Assembly: GCF_000262245.1 (NCBI RefSeq) | Contig: NZ_AJSX01000022.1 | Span: 40,462-104,461, forward strand | Source: Pasteurella bettyae CCUG 2042 | GTDB taxonomy: Bacteria; Pseudomonadota; Gammaproteobacteria; Enterobacterales; Pasteurellaceae | DNA: 64,000 nt | Reading direction: 5' to 3' | Shown: piece by piece, positions 1-10,008 of the stretch | How positions within the stretch are numbered: position 1 is the stretch's first letter | Layout: each line of letters begins with the position of its first letter | Notes under the pieces: model-generated | What the model was told of the DNA's origin: nothing | Databases searched by the model: none | Seen by the model: the letters and a program-made list of their open reading frames with translations, nothing else | Made by a program: the position numbers and the translations under genes

Positions 1-819
1 TTTAATACTACTCTCTTCATGTTGTTTAAAACGGATCGCTAAACTGTGCAAACCTCGAGTGGTAGTATAAGCACTATCGGCATCAACCATTTGTCCCATT
101 AAGTATGAATTTTCACGTAATTGATCCCAACAACGCTGATTAGCTACCGCTGTACCAATCATAATATCAGAATGGCCAACAAGATATTTAGTTCCCGCTT
201 GAATTGAAATATCAATATCATGTTCTAATGCCTTAAACAAAATTCCGCCCGCCCAAGTATTATCGATCATAATGATAATTTCTGGATTCACTGCACGAAC
301 TGCTTTTACGATTGTTGGTACATCTGGTACTTCCATTGTTAATGAACTAGGGCTTTCTAGAAATAAAACTTTTGTATTATCTTGAATTAGTTTTGCAATT
401 TCTGCACCATCCATAGGATCATAAAAGGTTGTAGATACCCCCAAGCGAGATAATACTTGAGTACAAAAATCTTGTGTTGGCTCATAGACCGCACCACTCA
501 TTAATACATGATCACCTTGTTGTACAAAAGCTAAAATACTATTTGTTATCGCTGCTGCGCCACAAGGATAAAGATAACATCCTGCTCCCCCTTCTAGCTC
601 ACACATTGCATCTTGTAAGGCAAAATGAGTTAAGGTTCCACGACGTCCATAAAATAATGCCTGTTTAGTACGATTAATTGTCGCTTGCTTTTTATCTGCA
701 ATTGAATCAAAAACTAATGAAGAGGCACGTTGTATGACTGGGTTAACACTTCCCTGAGTTACTCTTTTATTTCGACCAGCATGAACTAATGAGGTGGCTA
801 ATGAATATTTGTGTGACAT
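1..819 (-). CDS. metC: cystathionine beta-lyase, 5' part (runs off the left edge)
   Basis: PLP-dependent enzyme that cleaves cystathionine to homocysteine, pyruvate and ammonia in methionine synthesis (cytoplasm). The reading frame is open from an ATG at 819 to position 1, 273 codons, so the C-terminal third or so lies outside the window. The N-terminus begins [16 protein letters not shown], typical of the Cys/Met-metabolism PLP family. It is followed by [13 protein letters not shown], the cofactor-loop stretch YPCGAAA, the IDNTWAGG segment that holds the cofactor-contacting Asp, and TKYLVGHSD with the Schiff-base Lys. That last motif favours cystathionine beta-lyase over cystathionine gamma-synthase. 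AGGAAG lies about 6 nt upstream of the ATG. No regulatory site is obvious upstream. Family assignment is secure; the missing 3' end prevents a length check. Confidence 0.9.
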   Translation of the reverse strand, partial: MSHKYSLATSLVHAGRNKRVTQGSVNPVIQRASSLVFDSIADKKQATINRTKQALFYGRRGTLTHFALQDAMCELEGGAGCYLYPCGAAAITNSILAFVQQGDHVLMSGAVYEPTQDFCTQVLSRLGVSTTFYDPMDGAEIAKLIQDNTKVLFLESPSSLTMEVPDVPTIVKAVRAVNPEIIIMIDNTWAGGILFKALEHDIDISIQAGTKYLVGHSDIMIGTAVANQRCWDQLRENSYLMGQMVDADSAYTTTRGLHSLAIRFKQHEESSIK

Positions 820-1074
820 AAATACTTCCTATGCTTTTTATTATGATAAGGTAACAATAATTAATTCAATAGATAAAATCAACTATTAACTTTAGGATGA
901 TTTTTTTAGAATATAGGTCATCGATTTTGCCTTGTTTAATCACAATAGGCAAAATATTTCTTAAGTTATTTGCAATAGAATAATTAAACAACTCTGGCAA
1001 ATAAAAAATTAAGATATCACTAACCCATAGTTATCCATAGGTTGTAGATTAGCTCTATAGGAACTTTTTCTTTC
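820..1074. other. gene-free stretch between metC and thiQ
   Basis: About 250 bases with no convincing open frame. It should hold the metC promoter (minus strand) and the 3' untranslated end of the thi operon. It ends in a terminator-like hairpin whose T-run is on the plus strand, although no plus-strand gene precedes it. See the separate terminator entry and finding. Confidence 0.5.
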
Positions 1075-1100
1075 GCCACTCCTTTTGAGTGGCTTTTTTT
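1075..1100 (+). terminator. orphan intrinsic terminator, plus-strand orientation
   Basis: A 7-bp stem GCCACTC / GAGTGGC with loop CTTTT is followed directly by seven T on the plus strand (1094-1100). On the minus strand the hairpin is followed by GAAAGAAAAAG, so it is not a T-tailed terminator for thiQ, which ends at 1113. Both neighbouring genes lie on the minus strand, so the plus-strand transcript it would end is unknown. Confidence 0.6.
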
Positions 1101-1112
1101 ATATTAAACCTG

Positions 1113-1742
1113 TTAAACAATATGACCATTTTCAATGGTGAGAATACGATCAATTTTACCCGTTAACTCATTAGGTTGATGAGTCACTATCAGTAAAGTA
1201 AGTTGTTTATGCTCACAAATTTGAGATAATAAATTCAACATTTCTAGACGTAAGATAGGATCTAATGCCGAAAAAGGCTCATCTAATAATAGAATAGGTT
1301 TATCCCTCAATAAGCATCGAGCTAATGCAACTCGCTGTTTTTGCCCACCCGATAGTTGATCGGGTTTACGGGTTAAAAATTTTTCTAATCCTACCGCACT
1401 TGCTACCTGCTCTACTTGTACCCATTGCTTCTCATTGAGTTTTAAATGTGGCTTTATGCCTAATCCAATATTTTGTTCAACAGTTAGATGAGGAAATAAA
1501 TTATTCTCTTGAAACAACATAGAAACTGGGCGTTCACTAGGTTCTGTCAATGTATGATTTTGTTGGTTTAACCAAATCTCACCTGAATTTGCATATTCAA
1601 ATCCAGCAATAAGATTTAATAAAGTACTTTTTCCCGCTCCACTCGCCCCAACAATAGCAATCCGCTCCTTAGGTTGAATATGTAAATTAAACTCCATTAG
1701 CATATTTTTATATTGAAACTGAACTTGATCTAGCTTAATCAT
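1113..1742 (-). CDS. thiQ: thiamine/TPP ABC importer, ATP-binding subunit
   Basis: Energy-coupling ATPase of the ThiBPQ importer for thiamine and its phosphates, on the inner face of the cytoplasmic membrane. The 209-residue protein has Walker [10 protein letters not shown] (about residues 32-40), the ABC signature [12 protein letters not shown] (about 130), Walker [13 protein letters not shown] and the H-loop THQ. The length fits ThiQ (about 215-230 residues). Its ATG overlaps the 3' end of thiP by 8 nt, so the two are translationally coupled. It is the last gene of the thiB-thiP-thiQ operon, which is headed by a TPP riboswitch. That context separates it from other short ABC ATPases. Confidence 0.95.
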   Translation of the reverse strand: MIKLDQVQFQYKNMLMEFNLHIQPKERIAIVGASGAGKSTLLNLIAGFEYANSGEIWLNQQNHTLTEPSERPVSMLFQENNLFPHLTVEQNIGLGIKPHLKLNEKQWVQVEQVASAVGLEKFLTRKPDQLSGGQKQRVALARCLLRDKPILLLDEPFSALDPILRLEMLNLLSQICEHKQLTLLIVTHQPNELTGKIDRILTIENGHIV

Positions 1743-3360
1743 TGGGCTTTTCCTCGGTAGGAATATAGGAACGTTCCACTATCACAAACATCGCGAAACA
1801 AACTAATAATAGAATTAATGCCGTAATGGCTGCTTGATCACCTCGGTAACTGCCTAGCTGTTGATACAATAAATAAGGTAACGAAGAAAAATCTTGGCTA
1901 CCAAATAAAGCGATTGCCGTAAAGTCACCTAATGATAAAGCACAAGCTAATGCAAAGGCATATTTTATCGGTGCTGCCAATGTATGCCATTCAATAAGGC
2001 GAAAACGCTGCCAACCTTTAATCCCTAAAGATTGACAAAGTTTCTCATAATATTGAAGATTCATATTCATGGGCACTGCCAAAATTTTCAGCACAAATGG
2101 CATTGCTGATAGGGCATTACATAACACCATAATGGCAAATAAATGTGCCGAAGAAAATTCAATATGTTGTAATAATAAAAATAAACCGATGGCCACAATT
2201 AAGCTTGGAATGGCTAATACTAACATGCCTAAATTAAGCAATAAATGAGCAAGCTTTTCAAAATAAAACCATGCTAAACGTCGGGATAACGCTAATAGTG
2301 CTATGGACATCAGCAATGCTAACAGGGCAGAAATTGGTGCGATAGAAAAGGAATATGCCATAGAACGCCATAATTGTGGGTCTTGCCATGCATGAAGTGC
2401 ATCTTTCGCCACTAATGCACTAATCACAATGTGAACTAAAGGAGAAAGTATAAATAAACTGACTATAGCAATCATTAAAATTTGCCAAAATTTAACCGCA
2501 CTTTTCTGTTTGGCAAACCATAATTCTCTAAAACTTAAATGTGTTTCTGGCAATTTACTAAACATGCTACTGAGTACAAACAATAAGAAACAAACAATAA
2601 ATTGTAATAGCACAAATAAAGCCGCTTTAGATAAATCGAAATCAAAGATAATGGCTTGATAAATTGCCACTTCAAGGGTGGAATATTTTGGTCCTCCACC
2701 TAAACTCAATACGATAGCAAAGCTGGTAAAGCAAAGAGTAAAAATCAATACCAATGTAGGTAATAGTTGCTGACGTAAATAAGGCCATTCAATTAATCGA
2801 ATAAATTGCCAGCCTTGTATATTTAATTGTGCGGCGAGTTGTCGTTGTTGATTAGGAATACTATGAAAACTCTGCAAAAACATACGTGCGGCTAAAGGAA
2901 TATTAAAAAATAGATGGGCGATTAGAATACCTGATAAGCCATAAATATTAGGTTGCCATGAGATATTTAGATAAGTTAAAAGTTGTGCAAGCCAACCAGA
3001 TGAGCCATAAATTCCTAATAAACCAAAAATTGCTACTAAAGAAGGCAATACAAAAGTTAAGGAAAATAATTTTAATAGCAATAATTTCCCTTTAAACTGC
3101 TGATAAAAAAATGCCCTTGCAAAGAACAATCCAATAAGCACTGAAAGCCCTGCAGAAAGACTAGCTTGCCAAAAGCTAAACCTTAATACTTGATATAAAT
3201 AACTATCCTGCCATAAACTTTGCCAAGAGTAAGCTTCCCCCTGATAAAATACGGCTAATAAAGAGCCTCCATAAATCACCATTAATAAACATAGCACCAA
3301 AATCCCACCCACATAATGGGCAGGAGCTAAATGTTTAATGGAAGGAAATAATAAGGACAT
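1735..3360 (-). CDS. thiP: thiamine/TPP ABC importer, permease
   Basis: Inner-membrane permease of the thiamine transporter. At 541 residues it is a fused two-permease protein: two homologous halves, each with several hydrophobic helices and its own ABC-permease EAA-type loop (about residues 180-200, around [18 protein letters not shown], and about 440-460, around [15 protein letters not shown]). This fused form is typical of ThiP and the related iron(III) permeases. It starts 7 nt after the thiB stop codon and overlaps thiQ. An uptake signal (ACCGCACTTTT) lies inside the gene near 2500. The TPP riboswitch upstream of thiB decides the substrate assignment. Confidence 0.95.
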   Translation of the reverse strand: MSLLFPSIKHLAPAHYVGGILVLCLLMVIYGGSLLAVFYQGEAYSWQSLWQDSYLYQVLRFSFWQASLSAGLSVLIGLFFARAFFYQQFKGKLLLLKLFSLTFVLPSLVAIFGLLGIYGSSGWLAQLLTYLNISWQPNIYGLSGILIAHLFFNIPLAARMFLQSFHSIPNQQRQLAAQLNIQGWQFIRLIEWPYLRQQLLPTLVLIFTLCFTSFAIVLSLGGGPKYSTLEVAIYQAIIFDFDLSKAALFVLLQFIVCFLLFVLSSMFSKLPETHLSFRELWFAKQKSAVKFWQILMIAIVSLFILSPLVHIVISALVAKDALHAWQDPQLWRSMAYSFSIAPISALLALLMSIALLALSRRLAWFYFEKLAHLLLNLGMLVLAIPSLIVAIGLFLLLQHIEFSSAHLFAIMVLCNALSAMPFVLKILAVPMNMNLQYYEKLCQSLGIKGWQRFRLIEWHTLAAPIKYAFALACALSLGDFTAIALFGSQDFSSLPYLLYQQLGSYRGDQAAITALILLLVCFAMFVIVERSYIPTEEKPND

Positions 3361-3367
3361 AACGCCG

Positions 3368-4369
3368 TTATTTACTCAATGCTGATTGCCATTGGGTTAT
3401 CCAAGATTTCAATTGTTCATCACTAATCATCAAAGTATCAATAGTTTTACTTTTCATCACGGCACTTTTTAGTGCATCGTAATGAGGCTCAATATTGCCT
3501 TCAACCACTGGCAACATAATCCCTTTAGTGATAATGGTTTTTTGGCTATCTGGTTGCAATAGAAAACTTAAAAAATGATCCGCACAAGCATTATTTTTTC
3601 CTGCAATTTTGCCTGCCATATCAATTTGTAAGGTTTCACCCTCTGCAAATTCTGTGGCAGCATAGTTGGAATTATGCTCATTCAGCAAATGATAAAGCGG
3701 AGAGGTATTATTACTTAATACTAAATCAGCTTCTCCTTTTAAAAAACTACCATAGGTTTCTGACCAACCTTTGCCAACAGTAACAGTATGTTTCTGTAAT
3801 GTTTGCCACTGTTGATTAATTTGATCTTGTGGATAAAGCATATTCATCCAAACTAATAATCCTCTTCCAATACTGCTTGTACGAGGATCTTGATAAATCA
3901 CCTTAAGATCTTCACGCTCAATTAACTCTTTTAAGCTCTTAGGTGGATTTTGTAGTTTAGTTTTATCATAAATAAACGCATATTTTGAAAACTCATAAGG
4001 CACAAAATATTGGCTCTGCCACTTAACTGGCATGTTAACATGGTTCAAGCTGACACCATGAGGTGCAAATAAACCTGTTTTTTCAGCAGCTTCTAATTGA
4101 TGATTATCCATACCAATCACCACATCAGCTTTGGTTTTCTTTCCCTCCAAACGTAAACGATTTAACATGGTCGTACGGCTATCAAAAGGAATCATATTAA
4201 TTTGACATTGAGGAAAGGCTTTTTCAAAATTGATTTTTACTTCAGGACCAGCTCCCCATTGTGCAGCAAAATATTCTTCTGCATAAAGGTTGACCGATTG
4301 GAGCTCTGCAACCGCTTGTCCAGACAGAAAAAGTGCGGTTGAAAAAAGAAAAATTTTAGATTTAGACAT
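3368..4369 (-). CDS. thiB: thiamine/TPP-binding periplasmic protein
   Basis: Periplasmic receptor that delivers thiamine, TMP or TPP to ThiPQ (also called TbpA). The 333 residues begin with a Sec signal peptide (MSKSKIFLFSTALFLSGQAVA, cleavage after AVA). The mature part resembles the iron(III)/thiamine-binding cluster, with LYAEEYFAAQWGAGPEVKINFEK at the N-terminus and a DVVIGMDN hinge region near residue 83. First gene of thiBPQ. The Shine-Dalgarno AAAGGA lies inside a hairpin that follows the TPP aptamer, so translation initiation is likely controlled by the riboswitch. Confidence 0.95.
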   Translation of the reverse strand: MSKSKIFLFSTALFLSGQAVAELQSVNLYAEEYFAAQWGAGPEVKINFEKAFPQCQINMIPFDSRTTMLNRLRLEGKKTKADVVIGMDNHQLEAAEKTGLFAPHGVSLNHVNMPVKWQSQYFVPYEFSKYAFIYDKTKLQNPPKSLKELIEREDLKVIYQDPRTSSIGRGLLVWMNMLYPQDQINQQWQTLQKHTVTVGKGWSETYGSFLKGEADLVLSNNTSPLYHLLNEHNSNYAATEFAEGETLQIDMAGKIAGKNNACADHFLSFLLQPDSQKTIITKGIMLPVVEGNIEPHYDALKSAVMKSKTIDTLMISDEQLKSWITQWQSALSK

Positions 4370-4398
4370 AAAAAAATCCTTTAATTGAAATTAAAGGA
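4370..4398 (-). promoter_or_regulatory. expression-platform hairpin of the thi riboswitch (SD-sequestering, U-tailed)
   Basis: Plus-strand 4377-4386 (TCCTTTAATT) and 4389-4398 (AATTAAAGGA) form a perfect 10-bp dyad with a 2-nt centre. In the minus-strand mRNA the 3' arm ends in AAAGGA, the thiB Shine-Dalgarno. It is followed by seven U and then immediately by the thiB AUG. The element could block ribosome binding, act as a weak A/U terminator, or both. Confidence 0.65.
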
Positions 4399-4437
4399 AT
4401 TTAAGTGCGGTACAATTTTAGAAAAATTTACTCGCTT

Positions 4438-4516
4438 TCTCAAATCCCTACGCTGTGATTAATCAGATCAGGTTCTACGGGTTTCTCTCAGCCTCAAATG
4501 AAGCACCCCGTTGAGA
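4438..4516 (-). promoter_or_regulatory. TPP riboswitch (THI element)
   Basis: On the minus strand the conserved THI-box segments occur in order: GGGGTGC, GGCTGAGA, ACCCGTAGAACCTGATC, and GCGTAGGGA. Flanking TCTCAA / TTGAGA (plus 4438-4443 and 4511-4516) form the closing P1 helix. It lies 70 nt upstream of thiB, so it reads TPP and should switch off thiBPQ when TPP is plentiful. All the signature nucleotides I can check are intact. Confidence 0.96.
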
Positions 4517-4525
4517 ACGGCAAAT

Positions 4526-4555
4526 AGTTTAATCGCTTTTAAGGGATTTATTCAA
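4526..4555 (-). promoter_or_regulatory. probable promoter of thiBPQ
   Basis: Minus-strand -35 TTGAAT (plus 4550-4555), an 18-bp spacer and -10 TAAACT (plus 4526-4531). The predicted start is about 4519, immediately before the riboswitch P1 helix, which is the spacing expected for a leader that begins with the aptamer. Seen by eye only. Confidence 0.45.
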
Positions 4556-4718
4556 GCCATTTTTCTACAGAGAGATTTAAAATAAGTATGACATTAATTA
4601 AACATCCTATGAGCAACCGTATATTTAAAACATTTCTGCACAATCTAACTTTTTATAATCCTTAAGATTCAGTTACAATACACATATAAATCTACATACC
4701 AAAGACTTAGGAACATCT

Positions 4719-7664
4719 ATGAGTATGCCCATTTCTACCTTTCAAGCAACGTTAACCCAACTTGCAGAATTATTAATTGAGCAATTTCCTGATCAATGTA
4801 ATAAGCAATTGTACAAAGATGTTATTGACCAACAACAGGATCTCAACACCCCAATTGGACGGCTAGTACAAGCTATTGCGATGTCTGACTTTGTGGTAGA
4901 AATTTTCAAAAAACAACCGCACTTTTTATGGGAGTGTTGGCAAACGAGCCCCTCATTATCTGATTGTGAAAACTATACCTCTCGTTTAACCCTGATATTA
5001 AATACAGTAACTGACGAAACGGGGTTATATAAAGCATTACGACAATTCCGTAATCGTGAAATGGTGAAGCTCAGTTTTTGTCAGAGCCTGAATTTAGGCA
5101 CGGTAGAGGAAATTTTTATTCGCCTTTCACAATTAGCTGAAGCATGCATTATTTGTGCAAGAGATTGGCTCTATAAACAAGCTTGTGCAGATTGGGGAAC
5201 ACCTGTGGATGAACAAGGACATCCTCAACAACTTTATATTCTTGGTATGGGTAAACTTGGTGGTTTTGAACTTAATTTTTCATCAGATATTGATTTAATC
5301 TTCACCTATCCTGCTAATGGGGAAACTGTTGGAGCTCGTAAACCAATGGAAAACCAAAAATTCTTTATGCGTTTAGGGCAAAAACTGATTAATGCTTTAG
5401 ATGAATTTACGGTTGATGGTTTCGTTTACCGTACAGATATGCGTTTACGTCCATTTGGTGAAAGCGGTGCATTAGCATTAAGTTTTAATGGAATGGAAAC
5501 CTATTATCAAGAACAAGGGCGAGATTGGGAACGCTATGCCATGATTAAAGGGCGAATTTTAGGGGCAGATGAACAAGATCCTAATATCAAAACCTTACGC
5601 CAACTACTTCGTCCATTTGTTTATCGCCGTTACATCGATTTTAGTGTTATCCAATCTTTACGAGAAATGAAACATAAAATTGAGCGTGAAATCCGTCGTC
5701 GTGGCTTAGTGGATAATATAAAGCTTGGTGCGGGTGGAATTCGAGAAATAGAATTTATTGTACAAGTTTTTCAACTCATTCGTGGTGGTCGAGAAATTGC
5801 CTTACAAAAACATGAATTACTCAAACTTCTCCCTGAAATTGAGAAACTAGGTCTGATTAGTGCTGAGCAACATCAAGATTTAATGCAAGCCTATTTATTC
5901 TTACGCCGTGTAGAAAACGTATTACAAGCCATTGATGATAAACAAACACAATTACTACCTAGCAAAGAATTAGATCAATTACGTTTAGTCGAAGCAACAA
6001 AATGTTTTACTCTTTGGGATAAAAATCATCAGAGCATTGAAATTCATTATCCTATTACTGATTGGCAAAGTTTTTATCACATATTACAACAACATCAGCA
6101 AAAAGTGCGGTCAGTTTTTCAAAATTTAATTGGACAAGATGAAGAATCAGAACAAGACAGTAAAGAAAATGAATGGCGTGATTTTCTAGATTCTCATATT
6201 GAGCAAAATGAGTTATCCGATATTTTAATCCAACAAGGAATCGGCGAAAACGAAAGAGAGGAATTAATCCATAAATTAGAAGCTTTCCGTTCTAGTGTGA
6301 AACTCCGTTCTATTGGCATTCGAGGACGAGAAGTGCTAGCTCAACTTCTACCAAATTTATTATTACAAATTTTTTCTCACGCTGAATACCGCACTTTATT
6401 ACCGAGAATGTTAAACATTGTCGAGAAGATTCTAACCCGAACAACCTATTTAGAATTATTACTTGAGAACCCTCAAGCATTAACACAACTAATAGAATTA
6501 TGTGCAAAATCACAACTTATTGCCGAGCAGGTGGCACAACATCCGATTTTATTAGATGAGTTATTAGATCCTAAAGCCTTATTAGATCTACCCTCTTATG
6601 AAAATTATCCTTCGGAATTACAGCAATATTTACTCCGTTTGCCTGAAGATGATGATGAACAATTTATTACTGCGTTACGCCAATTTAAACAAGCTACGCT
6701 CCTCCGAGTCGCTGCTGCAGATATTTTAGGCGTATTACCCGTCATGAAAGTGAGTGATCATCTTACTTTCCTTGCCGAAGCCATTATTCATGCCGTAGTC
6801 AATCTTGCTTGGCAACAAGTCACTGCTCGTTTCGGTAAACCCGAACATTTACAAGATAACCAAACAGGTTTCTTAGTTGTAGGTTACGGAAAACTAGGCG
6901 GGATCGAATTAGGTTATCGTTCAGACTTAGATTTAGTCTTCCTCTATGATGGAACGCATCAAGGTCAAACTATCGGTGGAAAAAAAACCATCGATAATAG
7001 CCAATTCTACCTACGTTTAGCGCAAAAGATCATTAGCATTTTCAGCATGAATACCAGCGCTGGGATTCTTTACGAAGTGGACATGCGATTACGTCCCTCA
7101 GGGAATGCAGGTCCACTAAGTTGTTCATTTAAGGCATTTGAAGATTATCAAATGAACGAAGCTTGGACTTGGGAAAAACAATCTCTTGTGCGTAGTCGTG
7201 CAGTCTATGGTGAACCTGCATTAAGAGCTCAATTTAATGAAATACGTACAAAAATTTTATCTACCTCTCGTGATTTACAAACACTTAAAATAGATGTGCG
7301 AGAAATGCGTGAGAAAATGTATGAACATCTCGCTAACACAAACCCCGATCAATTTAATATTAAAAAAGATCATGGAGGCATTACAGATATTGAATTTATT
7401 GCTCAGTACTTAGTTCTAGCACATGCCCCAGAAAATCCCGCATTAGCTTATTGGTCAGATAATGTCCGTATCTTTGATGTTATGGCGGAGCATCATATTA
7501 TTTCACTTGAGCACGCAGAAACTTTGAAAAATTGCTATACCAATTTAAGAAATAAAATACATCATCTGAATTTATTGGGTGCTCCTTCTATCATTAGCAG
7601 TAATGAAGTTACTAAGGAACGCCAATTTATTGATGACGTCTGGAATACCTTATTTACAGATTAA
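4719..7664 (+). CDS. glnE: glutamine synthetase adenylyltransferase / adenylyl-removing enzyme
   Basis: Bifunctional enzyme that adds AMP to glutamine synthetase, or removes it, in response to PII and glutamine. It has 981 residues, the length expected for Pasteurellaceae GlnE. Two nucleotidyltransferase domains are visible. The N-terminal deadenylylase has [20 protein letters not shown] (about residues 174-193). The C-terminal adenylylase has [20 protein letters not shown] (about 725-744). Both keep the G-G/S-D-x-D catalytic pattern. The ATG chosen follows AGGAACATCT. The gene stands alone, divergent from thiBPQ, with its own terminator downstream. No glnB or glnA is in the window. Confidence 0.96.
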   Translation: MSMPISTFQATLTQLAELLIEQFPDQCNKQLYKDVIDQQQDLNTPIGRLVQAIAMSDFVVEIFKKQPHFLWECWQTSPSLSDCENYTSRLTLILNTVTDETGLYKALRQFRNREMVKLSFCQSLNLGTVEEIFIRLSQLAEACIICARDWLYKQACADWGTPVDEQGHPQQLYILGMGKLGGFELNFSSDIDLIFTYPANGETVGARKPMENQKFFMRLGQKLINALDEFTVDGFVYRTDMRLRPFGESGALALSFNGMETYYQEQGRDWERYAMIKGRILGADEQDPNIKTLRQLLRPFVYRRYIDFSVIQSLREMKHKIEREIRRRGLVDNIKLGAGGIREIEFIVQVFQLIRGGREIALQKHELLKLLPEIEKLGLISAEQHQDLMQAYLFLRRVENVLQAIDDKQTQLLPSKELDQLRLVEATKCFTLWDKNHQSIEIHYPITDWQSFYHILQQHQQKVRSVFQNLIGQDEESEQDSKENEWRDFLDSHIEQNELSDILIQQGIGENEREELIHKLEAFRSSVKLRSIGIRGREVLAQLLPNLLLQIFSHAEYRTLLPRMLNIVEKILTRTTYLELLLENPQALTQLIELCAKSQLIAEQVAQHPILLDELLDPKALLDLPSYENYPSELQQYLLRLPEDDDEQFITALRQFKQATLLRVAAADILGVLPVMKVSDHLTFLAEAIIHAVVNLAWQQVTARFGKPEHLQDNQTGFLVVGYGKLGGIELGYRSDLDLVFLYDGTHQGQTIGGKKTIDNSQFYLRLAQKIISIFSMNTSAGILYEVDMRLRPSGNAGPLSCSFKAFEDYQMNEAWTWEKQSLVRSRAVYGEPALRAQFNEIRTKILSTSRDLQTLKIDVREMREKMYEHLANTNPDQFNIKKDHGGITDIEFIAQYLVLAHAPENPALAYWSDNVRIFDVMAEHHIISLEHAETLKNCYTNLRNKIHHLNLLGAPSIISSNEVTKERQFIDDVWNTLFTD

Positions 7665-7673
7665 CCTTCCATA

Positions 7674-7704
7674 GGGTAAGCCCTAAACTTACCCTTATTA
7701 TTTA
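7674..7704 (+). terminator. terminator of glnE
   Basis: Stem GGGTAAG (7674-7680) / CTTACCC (7688-7694) with a 7-nt loop, followed by TTATTATTT. It starts 10 nt after the glnE stop codon. Confidence 0.75.
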
Positions 7705-7724
7705 CCTATAAGCAGGTATCAATT

Positions 7725-7738
7725 TTGATTTAAATCAT
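7725..7738 (+). promoter_or_regulatory. FNR-like box upstream of ytfE
   Basis: TTGATTTAAATCAT matches the FNR consensus TTGAT-N4-ATCAA in 9 of 10 defined positions. A possible -10, TATTAT, lies at 7789-7794, which would put the box centre near -70, a usual class I activator position. It suggests that ytfE is induced under oxygen limitation. CRP-type sites are related, and no assay supports the choice. Confidence 0.6.
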
Positions 7739-7846
7739 TAAAACCACTTGATTTTTAAAAATTACTTTCTATTTTTTGCCAAATACCCTATTATTTTTGT
7801 CAACTTATTTACTTTTACTCTATCATAAACAAAATCTGAGGTATCT

Positions 7847-8527
7847 ATGACGTTTTCAAATCAAAAATTAAGTGATATTGCCATTTCTGTACCAGGTGCA
7901 ATTAAATTATTTCGAGAATATGATTTAGATTATTGCTGTGGTGGTTCTGTGGAATTAGCCAGTGCAGCACAAGCGAAAAATTTAGATATAAATGAAATTA
8001 ACACACGCCTAACTGAACTACAAAATACACCATCTGAAATTGATGAGCCTAATTGGACTGAAACACCATTTAATGAACTTATTACTTATATTATTACTCG
8101 CTTCCACGATGGTCATCGTGAACAATTGCCAGAATTACTGGAACTAGCAAAAAAAGTAGAAGAAGTACATGCTGATCGTGAAGATTGCCCTATCGGTGTA
8201 GCGGCAGAATTAGAAAATATTTTTGCAGATCTTTCCCAACATTTAATGAAAGAAGAACAAATTCTGTTCCCAATGATTAATGCTGGGAATTATATGATGG
8301 CAACCATGCCGATTCGTGTGATGGAAATGGAACATGATGAAATGGGCGATCAATTAGAAGTTTTAAAATCACTTACCAATAATGTCACCGCACCAGCAGA
8401 TGCATGTACAAGCTGGAGAACATTATATTCAGGCATTGCTCATTTTATTGACGAATTAATGTTACACACTCATACTGAAAATAATATTTTATTCCCTCGA
8501 GTAAGAAAAGCAGCAGACGTAGAATAG
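7847..8527 (+). CDS. ytfE: di-iron repair protein of iron-sulfur clusters (RIC family)
   Basis: Cytoplasmic di-iron protein (YtfE/ScdA/DnrN family) that repairs iron-sulfur and other iron centres damaged by nitric oxide or peroxide. It has 226 residues. The N-terminal ScdA-N domain carries the DYCCGG motif (about residues 27-32). The hemerythrin-like four-helix part has the ligands expected of the family in FHDGHREQ, HLMKEEQILFP, MEMEHDEM and HTHTENNILFPR. An FNR-like box lies about 110 bp upstream. A nitrite reductase that would generate NO is encoded at 30.2 kb in this window. It is monocistronic between the glnE terminator and a gene remnant. Confidence 0.95.
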   Translation: MTFSNQKLSDIAISVPGAIKLFREYDLDYCCGGSVELASAAQAKNLDINEINTRLTELQNTPSEIDEPNWTETPFNELITYIITRFHDGHREQLPELLELAKKVEEVHADREDCPIGVAAELENIFADLSQHLMKEEQILFPMINAGNYMMATMPIRVMEMEHDEMGDQLEVLKSLTNNVTAPADACTSWRTLYSGIAHFIDELMLHTHTENNILFPRVRKAADVE

Positions 8528-8528
8528 T

Positions 8529-8645
8529 GTAACGACTTTTAAACCTTCAAGGGATAGTTTTTCAATAGAAAATATTAAAGATGCTCAAGGGAATACTTTA
8601 GGGTTGCGCTCGATTATTCGATTAAATGAACAAAAAGTGCGGTGA
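8529..8645 (+). pseudogene. unrecognised gene remnant (C-terminal fragment)
   Basis: An open frame without a start codon begins just after ytfE. It reads VTTFKPSRDSFSIENIKDAQ and continues GNTLGLRSIIRLNEQKVR to a TGA at 8643-8645. The composition looks like real protein rather than random AT-rich translation, and the last codons run into an uptake signal (AAAAAGTGCGGT). I do not recognise the parent protein. Its end overlaps the last codons of qseC on the other strand, so a deletion or rearrangement probably joined the two. It could also be chance. Confidence 0.35.
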
Positions 8646-10001
8646 AATATTCAAAAATTTCTCAAATGAAAGGGCTAGTATACTATATCCGTGTAATTCG
8701 GCAATACAATAAACAATAGAAATACCTAAACCACTGCCTTTTTCATTTTGACCTGCGGGGCGATAAAAACGTTGACCAAGCTTTTGAATTTCTTCATCAC
8801 TGACACCACCGCCATTATCCTCAATAATCACAGCATTTTTTGTCAAAATTATCCGAATAAAAGATCTCTCCGAACAATATTTAATCGCATTATCCAATAA
8901 GTTGCCTAACATTAAAGAAAGCAATAAAGGCTGACCTTGTTTTTGTAAAGGTATAGATTGTTTATCAAAAGATAGCTGCATATTACGCTTCGCCGCATAA
9001 GCTGATTGAGTCCGCAATACATGCTCTATCAGTTCTTCCCAATTAATATTTTCTAACTCATCCAACTCATCTAAATTATCAAGGCGGGATAAAGTTAATA
9101 ATTGTTCCACAAGATTAGTCATACGACTAATACCTTCATTTAAATTATTAAGCGCTTCCTGTTGTAATTCAGGCTCATCATTCAGCATTTGCACCAATTC
9201 TGTTTGCACTTTTAAACCTGCTAACGGACTACGTAACTCATGAGCAGCATCAGAAGTAAAGCGTCGTTCCCGAATTAATGTCTTGGCACTTCTTGCAATA
9301 TAGCTATTTAACCCATTCACTAAAGGTAATACTTCTGTAGGCATATTTTGGGTACTAATCAGCGTGTTATCATCTGGTTTACGTTTTTTAAGATTTTCAG
9401 ATAATTGCTTTAATAAGCTAAATTCCCTTGTAATGATCCAAACAATAAAACCGAGCATAATGAGGAAAGTCAATATCCATACCAGCAGTTGATCCCATAC
9501 AAATTTGTTAATTAACCTATCACGATATTCAATCTGTTGACCCACAGCAATTAATAATTCTTTGTCCTTAGATGGAAGCCAAAAAATACGCCATTCTTCA
9601 TCACTATTAGTTAATTTAGCTGTAGAAAACCCCTGGGCAGGTTGGAAAGATAAGTATTCGCCATTAGCATCATCACTGACAACTTTTTCACCATAGCGAG
9701 TAAAAATTGCAAATGCTAAGGCGTCATCATCATATTGTTTTGATGGCACACCTTGCAGGCTTGATTGATCCACAAAACCTCCAGCAGGTGAAATAAGAGA
9801 ATTTTGTTTTTCATATAAAATTTGTTGTAGTGAAGAAGAAGCTAATCGCTTAGCCAATAAAATTTGTCGACTATCAAAAATATGGTTGATCTCTATATGC
9901 ACATAGTCCCATGTAAAATATCCTATAATCCCTCGAATAATTAAAGATACAAGGGATAAAATAATAATTAAACGAAAACGAATGCTCTTCATATAACGCA
10001 T
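8622..10001 (-). CDS. qseC: sensor histidine kinase QseC (FirS in Haemophilus)
   Basis: Inner-membrane sensor kinase of the QseBC/FirRS two-component system. It has 459 residues with TM1 near 8-30, a periplasmic sensor region of about 130 residues, TM2 near 168-192, a HisKA domain with the phosphoacceptor His in FTSDAAHELRSPLAG, and ATP-binding boxes GNLLDNAIKY, DNGGGV and GSGLGISIV. The start is either the ATG at 10001 or the in-frame ATG at 9992 (MKSIRF). After AELHGY the protein ends in SILALSFEKFLNISPHFLFI. It lacks the GGF-type final strand expected of the kinase fold, and its last codons cross an uptake signal. The 3' end may therefore be rearranged, although all catalytic boxes remain. 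It starts 7 nt after qseB. Confidence 0.92.
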   Translation of the reverse strand: MRYMKSIRFRLIIILSLVSLIIRGIIGYFTWDYVHIEINHIFDSRQILLAKRLASSSLQQILYEKQNSLISPAGGFVDQSSLQGVPSKQYDDDALAFAIFTRYGEKVVSDDANGEYLSFQPAQGFSTAKLTNSDEEWRIFWLPSKDKELLIAVGQQIEYRDRLINKFVWDQLLVWILTFLIMLGFIVWIITREFSLLKQLSENLKKRKPDDNTLISTQNMPTEVLPLVNGLNSYIARSAKTLIRERRFTSDAAHELRSPLAGLKVQTELVQMLNDEPELQQEALNNLNEGISRMTNLVEQLLTLSRLDNLDELDELENINWEELIEHVLRTQSAYAAKRNMQLSFDKQSIPLQKQGQPLLLSLMLGNLLDNAIKYCSERSFIRIILTKNAVIIEDNGGGVSDEEIQKLGQRFYRPAGQNEKGSGLGISIVYCIAELHGYSILALSFEKFLNISPHFLFI

Positions 10002-10008
10002 CTACATA

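Noticed and set aside
6310..6513. Minus-strand open frame inside glnE (and many similar ones in other genes)
   Set aside because: It lies opposite a well-conserved gene, without its own start signals or recognisable product. The same applies to the frames antisense to rbbA, yhhJ, parE, dcuA, glyA, mscK and gyrA.
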